In this document: positions 20,789 to 30,150 of the stretch, in pieces
Layout of the letters: every line of letters begins with the position of its first letter
Position numbering within the stretch: the stretch's first letter is position 1
Source: Candidatus Thiodiazotropha sp. (ex Monitilora ramsayi)
GTDB taxonomy: Bacteria; Pseudomonadota; Gammaproteobacteria; Chromatiales; Chromatiaceae
Reading direction: 5' to 3'
NCBI GenBank assembly: GCA_025655575.1
Contig: JAHXIP010000002.1
Location: forward strand, 62,001-126,000
Length of the DNA stretch: 64,000 nt
Made by a program: the position numbers and the translations under genes
The notes under the pieces: generated by a model
The model's database searches: none
Seen by the model: only the letters and a program-made list of their open reading frames with translations
What the model was told of the DNA's origin: nothing

Positions 20789-21943
20789 TTATAAATAGCC
20801 GTCTGTCAGTGTCAGCATAAAATTAACCAGATCGGTGCGATCCTGATCCGATAAATTCAAACCGACAAAAGTACCCGCATTCATTTCAGCCGCAATATTG
20901 GGATCATTCACTTCAGGAGTAATGAACTCATTGGCCACCTGGATATCGTAATGCAGGACCACTTCTTCCAATGTTGTATAGACACCGTTATGCATATAGG
21001 GTGCGGTCAATTCCACGTTGCGCAGTGTGGGTGTTTTGAATTTACCCCGCTCTGCTGCCTGGTCTGCGGGATCGATTGCAGCACTTGCTCCCAGACCCTG
21101 ATCCACAAAGCCGGGGTTAGCAATATTTGCCGGGTTATCCGGATTGCTTGGTGTACCGATATTGTAGTAGCGGAAGTTGGTGAAGAGTGATTCCCTAGGC
21201 GTAGTGCCTATCGTGTGGCAATTGGCACACTTAGCCACACTGGCATCCTCGAACAATTCCTTACCACGCCGCTCTGAGGCCGTCAGGGTGTAAGTCCCTT
21301 TCAGATGGGCATCAAACTTCGAGGTAAATGGATTCATCTCGTCTGATTCCTCAAAGGCGGCGATGGCCGTGGCTATATTGTTATAGGCCGTGGTGACATC
21401 GCTAAAGGCATTGGCGCCGAATACGGTAATGAAGTCTGCGGAGTAGGCGGCATTCTGCACCTTGGCAACCACTTCAGCCTCATTGGCGTTATTCATCTCC
21501 ACCGGATTAAGAAAAGGCCCCTTGGCCTGTTCGATCAAAGTGGCGGCGCGACCATCGAGAAACTGTCCACCCTGATATTTTGAATTGGTCTCCGGTGTCT
21601 GATCCGCTGCGGCCACCACACCAAACTGAGGGGAAAAGGAAGCATAGGCAGCAGTCGGCGCATTGCGGTCGCCAAAGTCACCCGTTACCGAGCCTTCAGA
21701 GACAGGCGCACTGGCAGTCACCCGCGGATCGGCAAAACCAGTCGCAGGATCATGGCAGCTTGCGCAGGATTGATTACCCTGGTTGGATAAATCGGTATCG
21801 AAAAACAGCTTTCTACCGAGTTCGACCATGGTGACACCCCCACCTCCGGTAGTCGTGCCAGGTGTGTCACCACCGCCGCCACCACAGGATGCAGTCATCA
21901 CCGTTGCCAGAACCACTGCACCTAAACTACTCAATCTCATCAT
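20789..21943 (-). CDS. Dihaem cytochrome c peroxidase/MauG-family protein, probable lipoprotein
   Basis: Two c-type haem sites are visible, C60ASC63H64 and C239ANC242H243, the two-domain layout of bacterial dihaem peroxidases and MauG-like proteins. The 384-residue protein begins with a signal peptide ending in TASC followed by a Gly run (Cys20), so it is probably a lipoprotein exposed to the periplasm. The lipobox is imperfect (Thr at -3). The family reduces hydrogen peroxide or oxidises partner proteins; which of these applies is not visible. It is transcribed alone. The 397-base region upstream holds no recognised regulator site. Confidence 0.88.
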   Translation of the reverse strand: MMRLSSLGAVVLATVMTASCGGGGGDTPGTTTGGGGVTMVELGRKLFFDTDLSNQGNQSCASCHDPATGFADPRVTASAPVSEGSVTGDFGDRNAPTAAYASFSPQFGVVAAADQTPETNSKYQGGQFLDGRAATLIEQAKGPFLNPVEMNNANEAEVVAKVQNAAYSADFITVFGANAFSDVTTAYNNIATAIAAFEESDEMNPFTSKFDAHLKGTYTLTASERRGKELFEDASVAKCANCHTIGTTPRESLFTNFRYYNIGTPSNPDNPANIANPGFVDQGLGASAAIDPADQAAERGKFKTPTLRNVELTAPYMHNGVYTTLEEVVLHYDIQVANEFITPEVNDPNIAAEMNAGTFVGLNLSDQDRTDLVNFMLTLTDGYL

Positions 21944-22340
21944 AATCCACCTCAGCTAATGACAGTTCCCTGTTTTGCTCGACAGGTTTAATCATCCGCA
22001 GATGATTGGGAATCTGATTTTGACCAAGTAACTGTGAGTAGAGAATATTTCCCCACAAAGAATGAGTGATTCATCACAAATCCTGATGCATTTAATTATT
22101 CTTACCCGCTATTTTCAGTTCATTCGCTGAAACAAGATGGGGTATTGGTATTACCCGTAAAAATATTCTGTTGGGTATACAGACTTAGAGGTCCAGTCCA
22201 GACGCGGACTTTTCCACAGAAAAATCCATGACTGTTTGTGAGTAGAAGTAATGAGTGATAACTGCGGTGGATGCTACCATGCGGACATCAACACCCACTG
22301 GAACGGAAAACTAAATCAAAAAGATGCTAACCGAAAAGTC
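21944..22340. other. Intergenic region of 397 bases without a supported gene
   Basis: This AT-rich stretch lies upstream of the dihaem peroxidase gene and downstream of rmuC, both on the minus strand. It should hold the peroxidase promoter. No clear FNR, OxyR or other palindromic operator was recognised by eye. A possible 37-codon reading frame on the plus strand at 22251-22364 runs into the rmuC end and is not supported. Confidence 0.6.
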
Positions 22341-23912
22341 TTAGTCGTCCTTTCCATCCGATAGGGATGCCTTGCGGAAAACAGGAAGATCCGGCCCCTT
22401 CTCCTCCTCAAGTTCAACTTTTTCTATTTTGTCGAAACGGCTGCTGATCTTACGTGCAGAGATGTTCACGTCACTGACATCCTGATGAGCCTGACCGATG
22501 TGCTTGGCCAGGTTGTCCATGCGATTTTTGAATCGACCGAAATCTTTGGAAAGGGCACGCAGGTGATCCTGAATGATATGCACCTGCTCGCGGGTTGCAG
22601 CATCCTTGAGCACCGCTCTGGCTGTCGTCAGGATTGCCATCATCGTGGTGGGCGAAACCAACCAGACCCGCTTGCGAAACGCCTCTTCCACCAAGTCGGG
22701 AAAGTGGGCGTGGATCTCCGCAAAGACCGCCTCAGCAGGAATAAACATTACCGCACCGTCAGAGGTCTCGCCGGGGATGATGTAGCGAGAGGCAATATCA
22801 TCCATATGCTTTTTGATATCCACTTTGAATTGACGCTGGGCCAGGGTGCGTTCCGATTCGGCAAGTTGGTCATCCAGCATGCGTTGATAGGACTCCAACG
22901 GAAACTTGGCGTCGATCACCACATTGCCGGTGGGATCCGGCAGGAAGAGTACGCAGTCGGCACGTCGATTGTTGCTCAGAGTATGCTGCAAGGCGAAGCC
23001 CGATTCCGGCATCACATTGCGTACCAGGGCTGAGAGTTGTACCTCACCGAAGGCGCCCCGGGAACGCTTGTCGGAGAGTACCTCCTGCAGGCTCACCACA
23101 TTAGTAGACAGCTCGGTAATCTTCTTCTGCGCCTCATCGATACGGGTCAGGTGAGTGAGTACCTGGGTGAAGGTCTCGGTGGTCTTTTCGAAACCTTCGT
23201 TGAGGCGCTTCTCCACCTGGCCGCTGATCTCCTTAAGGCGCTGATCGGTACTCTCGGTCAATCCCTGAACCCGCTTACCCAAGTCGTCTGCGTGTTGTTT
23301 CAGGGCCTCGGCCACCTGCTTGCGAACTTCCGCCATACCACCCTGCAGGGTCTCGTGTTGCTGCCGCATCGCCTCCAGCTGACGCTCATCGAACGCCTCA
23401 CGATGGCGCACCAGTGAATGACTGAGTGATTCCCGCAGTTCACCCAGCTTCTCCTGTTGGGTCAGTCGCCCTTCACCAAGTGTCTCGGTGACGCCCTTTT
23501 TCAGGGATTCAAACTGTTCCAGCAGATCGATGCGCAGTTTCCCGGCATCACCGGTGAGATTTTGCTGCATCTCACCAAAGCGCCGTTCCAGCCCCTGATA
23601 GAGCTTGTCCGACCTTTCGAGGAGTGCCTGCTGCATACCATGTAGCAGGCGCTGCTGGGCCAAGGCTCCCCGGGCGATACGTTCCGTGAGGAGATCCCGC
23701 AGTTCGTGCTGCTCTTTGCCAAGGCGGCGCTCCTGTTCATACAACAGGGTTTCCAGCGACTGATGGCTGGCTTCCAGTGTCTGGCGGGCTTGTTGTTGAA
23801 GATTTAACAGATGGGAGAGCCTGAAGAGTACCCAGCCAAGCAGCAACACGGCAAAGCCGACAAGCGCCGCGATAAGCTGTTCCCCGGAGGTAAGCTGAGA
23901 AAACCATTCCAT
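22341..23912 (-). CDS. rmuC: DNA recombination protein RmuC
   Basis: RmuC limits DNA rearrangements at inverted repeats; its biochemical action is not well defined. The 523-residue protein has an N-terminal membrane helix (about 13-30), a long coiled coil (about 35-270), and a C-terminal restriction-endonuclease-like domain with the patterns GAFGEVQL and VVIDAKFPLESYQ. The acidic and lysine residues of VIDAKFP match the nuclease-like active site. It is divergent from mtaB and monocistronic here. Confidence 0.93.
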   Translation of the reverse strand: MEWFSQLTSGEQLIAALVGFAVLLLGWVLFRLSHLLNLQQQARQTLEASHQSLETLLYEQERRLGKEQHELRDLLTERIARGALAQQRLLHGMQQALLERSDKLYQGLERRFGEMQQNLTGDAGKLRIDLLEQFESLKKGVTETLGEGRLTQQEKLGELRESLSHSLVRHREAFDERQLEAMRQQHETLQGGMAEVRKQVAEALKQHADDLGKRVQGLTESTDQRLKEISGQVEKRLNEGFEKTTETFTQVLTHLTRIDEAQKKITELSTNVVSLQEVLSDKRSRGAFGEVQLSALVRNVMPESGFALQHTLSNNRRADCVLFLPDPTGNVVIDAKFPLESYQRMLDDQLAESERTLAQRQFKVDIKKHMDDIASRYIIPGETSDGAVMFIPAEAVFAEIHAHFPDLVEEAFRKRVWLVSPTTMMAILTTARAVLKDAATREQVHIIQDHLRALSKDFGRFKNRMDNLAKHIGQAHQDVSDVNISARKISSRFDKIEKVELEEEKGPDLPVFRKASLSDGKDD

Positions 23913-24033
23913 AGGCCGAACTATACCCTAACCATAGGCTCAAAACTCGAGCCTGTGCTTGCATCTCGACAAGACTATCCTTACCTTTGCCGCTCGTCTC
24001 AAAAGAGCAACCTAACGACAGCAAAACCTGACC

Positions 24034-25311
24034 ATGCGTATTCACCTGAAAACACTCGGCTGCCGGCTGAACGAAGCGGAACTGGAGACCTGGAGCCGAG
24101 AGTTCCAGGCCCAGGGACACAGCATGACCGCAGATGCGGAGACGGCAGATCTGCTGGTGGTCAACACCTGTGCCGTCACCGAAGAAGCGGTACGCAAGTC
24201 ACGCAAACTGCTGGGACGCGCCAGCCGCCAGAATCCCAATGCCCGACTGGTCGTCAGCGGCTGCTACGCTTCCCTCGATCCGACAGCCACAGCCGAAGCC
24301 GAGGGGGTCGATCTGGTGATAGATAACCGAAACAAAGACCGCCTGGTGGATATCGTCAGCCAACAGCTCGACCTGGATATCATGCCCCAGTCAGCCATCG
24401 AACCCGACACCACCGGTTTACTGGAGCGAGGACGGCAACGCGCCTTCATCAAGGTACAGGATGGCTGCCGCTACCGTTGCACCTTCTGTATCGTCACCCT
24501 GGCCCGGGGCGATGAGCGTAGCCGCCCTGCCGCCGACATCGTCAGTGAGATCAGGCATCTACAGCGGGAAGGCATCCAAGAGGTCGTGCTGACCGGCGTG
24601 CATATTGGTGGCTATGGCAGCGATATCGGCAGCAGTATTTCCAGCCTGATCAGGCAGGTACTGACTGAGACCGATATCCCCCGTTTACGCATCGGCTCCA
24701 TTGAGCCCTGGGACCTGCCTGAGAGTTTCTGGTCCCTGTTCGAGAATCCCCGCTTCATGCCCCATCTCCACCTCCCCCTGCAAAGTGGCTCGGACAGTGT
24801 GCTGCGACGCATGGCGCGACGTTGCCGTACCGACGAGTACCGTGAACTCATCCACCAGGCACGAGCACAAGTGCCCGATTTCAATGTCACCACAGATATC
24901 ATCGTGGGCTTTCCCGGAGAGACCGAGTCCGAGTGGCAGCAGACCTTGGACTTTGTGCAGGAGATCGGCTTCGGTCATCTACACATCTTCGCCTACTCGC
25001 CCCGCCAGGGGACCAAGGCCGCCAGCATGCCCGACCCTGTGAGCCGGGAGATCAAGCGGCAACGCAGCGAGGCCTTACATTCTCTGGGACAGACAATAAA
25101 TGGCGAGGTATTGCAGAAATATGCCGGTAGATCTTTACCCGTGCTGATAGAAGGTAAGGGTGGGCAGAATTGGCAAGGTTACTCCCCCAACTACCTGCGT
25201 GTTTCAGTGTCCAACGAAACTGCTACTTGCTTTGAAAATCAAATAGTAAACGTCGCAATCACCGGCTTGTCAGCTGATAAACAACAGCTTTTCGGAAGTG
25301 TTAGTGATTAA
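24034..25311 (+). CDS. mtaB: tRNA t6A37 methylthiotransferase, MtaB type
   Basis: MtaB adds a methylthio group to t6A at tRNA position 37, using two iron-sulfur clusters. The 425-residue protein has the N-terminal cluster cysteines Cys10, Cys46 and Cys77, and the radical SAM motif Cys145-x3-Cys149-x2-Cys152 (CRYRCTFC). A TRAM-like C-terminal segment follows (from about 355). The start LKTLGCRLNEAE is the MtaB form, unlike MiaB or RimO. It is divergent from rmuC. Confidence 0.9.
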   Translation: MRIHLKTLGCRLNEAELETWSREFQAQGHSMTADAETADLLVVNTCAVTEEAVRKSRKLLGRASRQNPNARLVVSGCYASLDPTATAEAEGVDLVIDNRNKDRLVDIVSQQLDLDIMPQSAIEPDTTGLLERGRQRAFIKVQDGCRYRCTFCIVTLARGDERSRPAADIVSEIRHLQREGIQEVVLTGVHIGGYGSDIGSSISSLIRQVLTETDIPRLRIGSIEPWDLPESFWSLFENPRFMPHLHLPLQSGSDSVLRRMARRCRTDEYRELIHQARAQVPDFNVTTDIIVGFPGETESEWQQTLDFVQEIGFGHLHIFAYSPRQGTKAASMPDPVSREIKRQRSEALHSLGQTINGEVLQKYAGRSLPVLIEGKGGQNWQGYSPNYLRVSVSNETATCFENQIVNVAITGLSADKQQLFGSVSD

Positions 25312-25600
25312 AACAACCCAAGATCAGGTTGAATACTAATTGCAACAAAGATCACAAAAAATACGGAGAATCTAAATCCTAACCAGTAGTTACTGGGAAT
25401 GTCATGCAACCACGATTCCCCTTGCCTAAGAATCATTTAACAAGCTGTGATCTATGCAAAACATGCTATTGAGACGGCACAGCCACTCACTTGCCAACCC
25501 TCTACATTTGATCTACGACATTGCCAATAAACCCTACATTAAGTAGTCTTTATCGGCATTTCCCATGACATTTTCGATGTAGCCAATGGAGGGCATAAAA

Positions 25601-26626
25601 ATGCCAGTCCCCAAAATCTCAAAAAACCTTTTCACAATTGTACTGACAGCCTTGGTGGTCGCTGCCTGTGGTGGTGGCGGTGGTGGAACCAGCAGTGGTT
25701 CAACTGTGCCGACGGCCGGCGTAAGCATCACCACGGCCAATGCCAAAACTGTCAGTGCCGCTACACTGGATTCTATAGACACTGTTCAAGGCGCGACTTC
25801 AGGGGCAGATTTTCTCCCCGCAGTTTCAATCAATGGACAGCCAGGCAGTTTCAACTATCCAGATTTCTTTACCCGACAGCTGGACAGATTTTCCGTAGTG
25901 GAAAGCATGTCATCCGGCAATGTTTCTGGTGTGGCCATTTCGGGCGTGGATAACTGCTCGGGTGGAGGAACAGTTAGTGTAAGCGGAAATATCTTCACCA
26001 CAGGCTCACTGACTGCTGGAGATACGATTTCACTTGTTTTCAATAACTGCATTCATCTGGGTGACGTTGCAAACGGCAGCATGTCAATGACCATAACCCA
26101 AATATCTCCAGGTTATGATGGGAACCCTCCCTACACACTGGGAATAAATGTTGTTTTAAGTGGATTTTCAGTGAATGCTAGCGGTTTTGTCATTACCAGT
26201 AACGGTGATTTGGCCATGCTGACCGATGAAGACTTGTCTGACAATATCAACATGATCTTGTCAGGCACTTCCCTGACCGCCACAGCAGGGGGACAAAGTG
26301 AGATGCTGAGAAATTACCGTTACGAAATCATGGCAAACCTCATTGGTGGTCCATTTAGCTTCAGCCTGCAAGGAACCTTCGCCAGCACAAGGATCAATGG
26401 GGCTATCTCTTACTCTACCATTACCCCCTTTACCGGCAATGACCTTGTGGGTACAGGCGAGGCAACCATCGGTGAATTGCACATCACCACTAGCGCTGAC
26501 AATTCTCAAGCTTGGTTGATTGCGCAACCTGACGGGATCAATGTACAGATCGATATCGATCTGGATGGCGACAACACTGTAGACAACACCGTCATGACCA
26601 CTTGGACGGAGTTGTATAGTCTTTAA
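25601..26626 (+). CDS. Lipoprotein with Gly-rich tether, function unknown
   Basis: The product of 341 residues starts with a lipoprotein signal (TALVVAAC, Cys23) followed by a run of six glycines and a Ser/Thr-rich linker. The mature part is rich in Ser, Thr, Asn and Gly and seems beta-rich, with no motif I recognise. The start at 25601 has a GGAGG site 9 bases upstream; an in-frame ATG at 25586 overlaps that site and is rejected. The stop is followed 36 bases later by a beta-barrel gene on the same strand, so the two may work together at the outer membrane. Confidence 0.82.
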   Translation: MPVPKISKNLFTIVLTALVVAACGGGGGGTSSGSTVPTAGVSITTANAKTVSAATLDSIDTVQGATSGADFLPAVSINGQPGSFNYPDFFTRQLDRFSVVESMSSGNVSGVAISGVDNCSGGGTVSVSGNIFTTGSLTAGDTISLVFNNCIHLGDVANGSMSMTITQISPGYDGNPPYTLGINVVLSGFSVNASGFVITSNGDLAMLTDEDLSDNINMILSGTSLTATAGGQSEMLRNYRYEIMANLIGGPFSFSLQGTFASTRINGAISYSTITPFTGNDLVGTGEATIGELHITTSADNSQAWLIAQPDGINVQIDIDLDGDNTVDNTVMTTWTELYSL

Positions 26627-26662
26627 CCCCAACCCAGCAAATGAGCAAAAGCCAGGACTGAT

Positions 26663-27469
26663 ATGAAGCAGCCTCTATTGATCCTGGCTCTTGCAGTCTT
26701 CCCGCCATTTTTACCGGCAGATGACAATGGTTTGTTCGACTCTGTCCGGTTCGGATTCGCCACGTTCGATTTCGATTACGAAGAGTTCGACGACAATGGT
26801 CTCAGTCTCGATTGGGAGGATGGCCTGCTACCCGGCCTTGACGCCGGTGCGGCGATAGTGCGGGAACGATGGCGCTTTGACGCCAGCCTGTTGTGGCTAT
26901 CCGGTGTTGTCGACTATGGCTCACCTGCTGCGAGCAGTAAAACCGATACAGATATCCTCAATCTCGAACTGACAGCCGGATACGGTTTCTACACCACGGA
27001 GAGACAAAATCTGAGCCTCGTTGCCGGAGCCGGCTACCGCAAATGGTGGCGAAATATCCGCTCCACACCCACGGCAAATGGATTGGACGAGATCTATGAC
27101 TGGGGTTACGGCCTGTTGGGACTGCGAGGAAAACAGAGACTCAACCAACAAACGCACCTGACAGGTGAACTCTATCTCACCCGCGTCGTCAATCCCGGAT
27201 TGGATGTTCGCTTCATCAGCCATTTCGACAATGCGGAGTTGGATTTGGGAGAAGAGATGGGATTTCGAATCCGCTTCACACTCGACAGGCAACTGAACCG
27301 GTCAACCACTTTCTGGGTATCGCCCTGGTATGAATATTGGGAGCTGGGTCGTAGTAACGATGCCCCACTTTTCAGCAATGGCATTCAGGTGGGAACCCTG
27401 TTTGAGCCCCGAAGCGAAACACGAAATTTTGGAGTTAATCTCGGCTTGAGTTGGCGGTTTGGTGCTTAA
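26663..27469 (+). CDS. Outer-membrane beta-barrel-like protein
   Basis: This 268-residue protein has an N-terminal signal peptide (about 1-19, LLILALAVFPPFLPA) and then alternating hydrophobic/polar strands typical of outer-membrane barrels, ending in LSWRFGA close to the usual aromatic terminus. Repeated aromatic strand patterns (YRKWWRNI, WVSPWYEYWELG) support this. No transporter or enzyme motif is visible. It follows the Gly-rich lipoprotein gene by 36 bases and is likely co-transcribed with it. Confidence 0.8.
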   Translation: MKQPLLILALAVFPPFLPADDNGLFDSVRFGFATFDFDYEEFDDNGLSLDWEDGLLPGLDAGAAIVRERWRFDASLLWLSGVVDYGSPAASSKTDTDILNLELTAGYGFYTTERQNLSLVAGAGYRKWWRNIRSTPTANGLDEIYDWGYGLLGLRGKQRLNQQTHLTGELYLTRVVNPGLDVRFISHFDNAELDLGEEMGFRIRFTLDRQLNRSTTFWVSPWYEYWELGRSNDAPLFSNGIQVGTLFEPRSETRNFGVNLGLSWRFGA

Positions 27470-27516
27470 CACTAAGCTCAACACTTCGAATAAAACCAGC
27501 GCATACCGACTGAAAA

Positions 27517-28059
27517 TTATAAACCCTCATTGGAAGCTTCCCGCTGTTCATCATCCAATGCATTGGCGAGATAGGCCAACGAAACGCCCAGCTTTCGCGT
27601 CCACTCCAGTTCGATTCTCCAGGCCTGCTCCGGGGAAGACCATACATGTTTGAGCTCACCCTCTCCCCTGCGGATGGCACCGATTTTCGCTGCCTTTGTC
27701 CGTGTATAGGCAGGGTAATGGCTGTGATCACGGTAAGCGCCATACTTTGCCTCAAGTCGTTTTTTTAATTTCTTTAGGGTGCTCTGGCTCGCAGGGTCAT
27801 AGGTGTGCAGTACCTTGTATATTTCCCCTTTAAATGCCATGACATAGGTACGTTCTCGTCCGTTCTGATAGACGACCGCTGAACGATCACCCTGCTTCTG
27901 TGCCGGCACACCTGCGGGGTACTGTCGCTGGAGTTGCTGTATGCTGCCGCCAAGACAATAACTGCCGAAGACCTGCTTAAGACAACCGGTGTCTGAGCGG
28001 GCAGCCCATGAAACACAAAGGAGGAGGAATAATAAAAACCCCGACTGGCGCAGTGGCAT
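27517..28059 (-). CDS. Periplasmic protein of unknown function
   Basis: The 180-residue product starts with a signal peptide (LLFLLLCVSWAARS) and has two cysteines in the first mature part (TGCLKQVFGSYCLGG) that could form a disulfide. The middle is Lys/Arg-rich and the end acidic. I do not recognise the family. It is convergent with the barrel gene and lies 18 bases downstream of the Mut7-C gene on the same strand. Confidence 0.7.
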   Translation of the reverse strand: MPLRQSGFLLFLLLCVSWAARSDTGCLKQVFGSYCLGGSIQQLQRQYPAGVPAQKQGDRSAVVYQNGRERTYVMAFKGEIYKVLHTYDPASQSTLKKLKKRLEAKYGAYRDHSHYPAYTRTKAAKIGAIRRGEGELKHVWSSPEQAWRIELEWTRKLGVSLAYLANALDDEQREASNEGL

Positions 28060-28077
28060 TTTGCTCTCCTGTTATCG

Positions 28078-28830
28078 TTATTCGTCAAACGCAGCTGGTG
28101 CAATCGTCTTGATAAATTCCATCAGCTGCCGGTAGTGACTGCCCTTCCAGTAGATCTTTGCGCAATCGCTGCAGCGCCTGAATTCAGTATAGATTTCTCC
28201 GACCCGTTTGGGCAGTTCCGCAGAGATTGTCGCCTTTTCGATCGGGTTCAATGAGCCGTTACACACCATGCAGCGGGTAAACGGCGCAACAAGTCGATAG
28301 AGATCAAGCCGTTTGAAGAGCTCCGTAAGCTGCTCTTTTGTGTCCAAGGCGTGGATAAAACAGCCGTGGGTGATCTCCCGGCGCATCAGCAGACCGCGAT
28401 CGCGCGTCAACAGGATTCGCCGGTCTTTGACTGAGATCTCTGCGAGTCGGGAGTCCCCGGCATCATTGAAAAAAAGCGTATCAAAGCCCAACAATCGTAA
28501 ATATCTGGCCAGTTTTCCCAGATGGGCATCGGCCAGGAAACAGGGCTCGCGCAACGGCTTGTCACGAAGACGCAACAGGGGTGAGACATCCAGACTTTCA
28601 AACATGGGATAGAGACTGATCTGATCACCGGCGTTCGGCAGGTAATCGAAACCCACAGACTCACCATTGGCCAGAATCAGTTCAATCTCGGTATGCGGCA
28701 CACCCAGGTTTTCGATCAGATGCTTGATGCTCTGGGTCGGCTTGATGGGGTGTTCGAAGGCACACTTGCGCTGATCGCTCGGCAGGAAATCGTTCAGCTC
28801 TTCGTAGAAACGCAGGCTGATACATGCCAT
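28078..28830 (-). CDS. Mut7-C RNase domain protein with ubiquitin-like N-terminus
   Basis: The C-terminal part (about 85-250) matches the Mut7-C domain, a PIN-like ribonuclease fold: FLADAHLGKLARYLRLLGFDTL, then LTRDRGLL, and a zinc ribbon with CMVCNGSL and CSDCAKIYWKGSHY. The N-terminal part (about 1-80) looks like the ThiS/ubiquitin-like domain that accompanies this family in bacteria. The start at 28830 leaves 4 bases after the xthA stop; the frame stays open into xthA, but that extension would overlap it. RNase activity is inferred from the family only. Confidence 0.85.
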   Translation of the reverse strand: MACISLRFYEELNDFLPSDQRKCAFEHPIKPTQSIKHLIENLGVPHTEIELILANGESVGFDYLPNAGDQISLYPMFESLDVSPLLRLRDKPLREPCFLADAHLGKLARYLRLLGFDTLFFNDAGDSRLAEISVKDRRILLTRDRGLLMRREITHGCFIHALDTKEQLTELFKRLDLYRLVAPFTRCMVCNGSLNPIEKATISAELPKRVGEIYTEFRRCSDCAKIYWKGSHYRQLMEFIKTIAPAAFDE

Positions 28831-28834
28831 GAGA

Positions 28835-29653
28835 TCAGAAATCGAACTCCGCCCAAATCGGGCAGTGGTCTGAAGGTTTTTGCATAGCCCTGATATCGTA
28901 GGCGATACCCACATCACGGCAACTGGCAATCAATGGAGCTGTCGCCAGCATCAGGTCAATACGCAAACCCCGTTTGGGTTCCCGGTCAAAACCGCGACTG
29001 CGATAGTCAAACCAGCTGAACTTATCATCCACTGCTGGTTTCAACTTCCGATAACAATCCTCCAATCCCCAGTCCATGATGGCCTGCAGCCATTCCCGCT
29101 CTTCCGGCAGAAAACTGCACTTGCCGGTTCTGAGCCAACGCTTGGCGTTGTCTTCACCAATCCCGATATCAATATCGAGGGGTGCCACATTCATGTCCCC
29201 GATCACCAGTAAGGGCTCTGAGGGATCGTGCTCCGTTTTCAGCTTGTCTAACAGATCCGCATAGAACTTGCGTTTGGCGGGAAACTTTACTTCGTGATCA
29301 CGGCTCTCTCCCTGGGGAAAATAGCCGTTGATCACTGTCAAGGGAACACCCTTCGGCGAGGTGTATCGGGCAGTTATCAAGCGACGTTGCGCCTCTTCCC
29401 CGTCATGCGAAAAGCCCATACTCACCTGTTCCGGCTCAAGCGTCGAAAGCAGCGCCACGCCGTAGTGTGTCTTCTGGCCGTGAAAGCGGGCGGTGTAACC
29501 CAGGGACCCAATCATATCCAGAGGAAAATCGGCATCCTGCACCTTACTCTCCTGAATACCGATGATATGGGGATCGTAAGTCGCCTTGAGTTGACTCAGT
29601 TGATGTTCCCGTGCACGAATACCGTTGGTGTTGAAGGAGACGACTTTCATCAC
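28835..29653 (-). CDS. xthA: Exodeoxyribonuclease III
   Basis: Exonuclease III cuts at abasic sites and degrades the 3' strand of duplex DNA in base-excision repair. The 272-residue protein has the family residues Glu35 (GIQESK), Asp and Asn in IGDMNVAP, and the terminal SDHCPI with His263. It starts with two Met codons in a row. It lies 4 bases upstream of the Mut7-C gene, so the two nucleases are probably co-transcribed. Confidence 0.94.
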   Translation of the reverse strand: MMKVVSFNTNGIRAREHQLSQLKATYDPHIIGIQESKVQDADFPLDMIGSLGYTARFHGQKTHYGVALLSTLEPEQVSMGFSHDGEEAQRRLITARYTSPKGVPLTVINGYFPQGESRDHEVKFPAKRKFYADLLDKLKTEHDPSEPLLVIGDMNVAPLDIDIGIGEDNAKRWLRTGKCSFLPEEREWLQAIMDWGLEDCYRKLKPAVDDKFSWFDYRSRGFDREPKRGLRIDLMLATAPLIASCRDVGIAYDIRAMQKPSDHCPIWAEFDF

Positions 29654-29688
29654 AATAGATCCATTCTCATCAGGTGGTTGGTGATTCC

Positions 29689-29707
29689 GCTGCGGCTCTG
29701 CCGCACC
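29689..29707. repeat. REP-like hairpin (GCTGCGGCTCTGCCGCACC)
   Basis: A short inverted repeat, TGCGGC and GCCGCA around a TCT centre. It matches the core at 7673-7691 in 17 of 19 bases. It lies between xthA and the MITE-like element. Confidence 0.55.
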
Positions 29708-29788
29708 ATAGTTGTTCGGTTCAGAACAAACTCTGAATTATTTTGCCTTAGACTATCATGAGCCCACTACCGCCTCTAGGTCAGTACC

Positions 29789-30078
29789 CCTAGGGCCTGT
29801 TAACACTAATTTGATTGCCACTGTTGCACCTGAAAAAGCGCCAATCAAGGCACACCCCAAGGGTACTTCCTTCGGGGCGCGAGGAACGTAGTTTGGTTGT
29901 TCCAAATGAGCGACGAGTGGCGCTTTTTCAGGCGCAACCCGCAGGGCCAAGGCCATTTTTTCGCCCAGCGGCGTTATCAGTCGCTTATGTAGACCGGCTA
30001 CACGGCACGCCTTCTGCCTTGCTGGACAAAAAAATGGTCTTGGCAGTGACGATCAAATTAATGTTAACAGGCCCTAGG
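29789..30078. mobile_element. MITE-like element, 290 bp, with terminal and internal inverted repeats
   Basis: The ends at 29789-29815 and 30052-30078 are inverted repeats of 27 bases with one mismatch (CCTAGGGCCTGTTAACA and on). Inside are two further arms, 29824-29843 and 29918-29937, again inverted with one mismatch (core CCTGAAAAAGCGCCA). CTAG lies at both outer ends. No transposase is encoded, so it would be mobilised in trans. A shortened relative lies at 434-500. The element occupies most of the gap between xthA and yaaA, 72 bases before the yaaA start. Confidence 0.82.
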
Positions 30079-30150
30079 CTGCCGACGGTTGTTTTTAACC
30101 ACCACTATGGCGATGATAATAATGTTGTAGCCCATCAGGTAGATCACAAA

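Noticed and set aside
22251..22364. Small plus-strand gene of 37 codons with CGGCYH
   Set aside because: It overlaps the end of rmuC, has no strong ribosome site, and CGGCYH is not a haem motif. Nothing else supports it.
29815..30150. N-terminal extension of yaaA into the MITE-like element
   Set aside because: The extension is encoded by repeat sequence; the start at 30151 gives the normal YaaA length and N-terminus.
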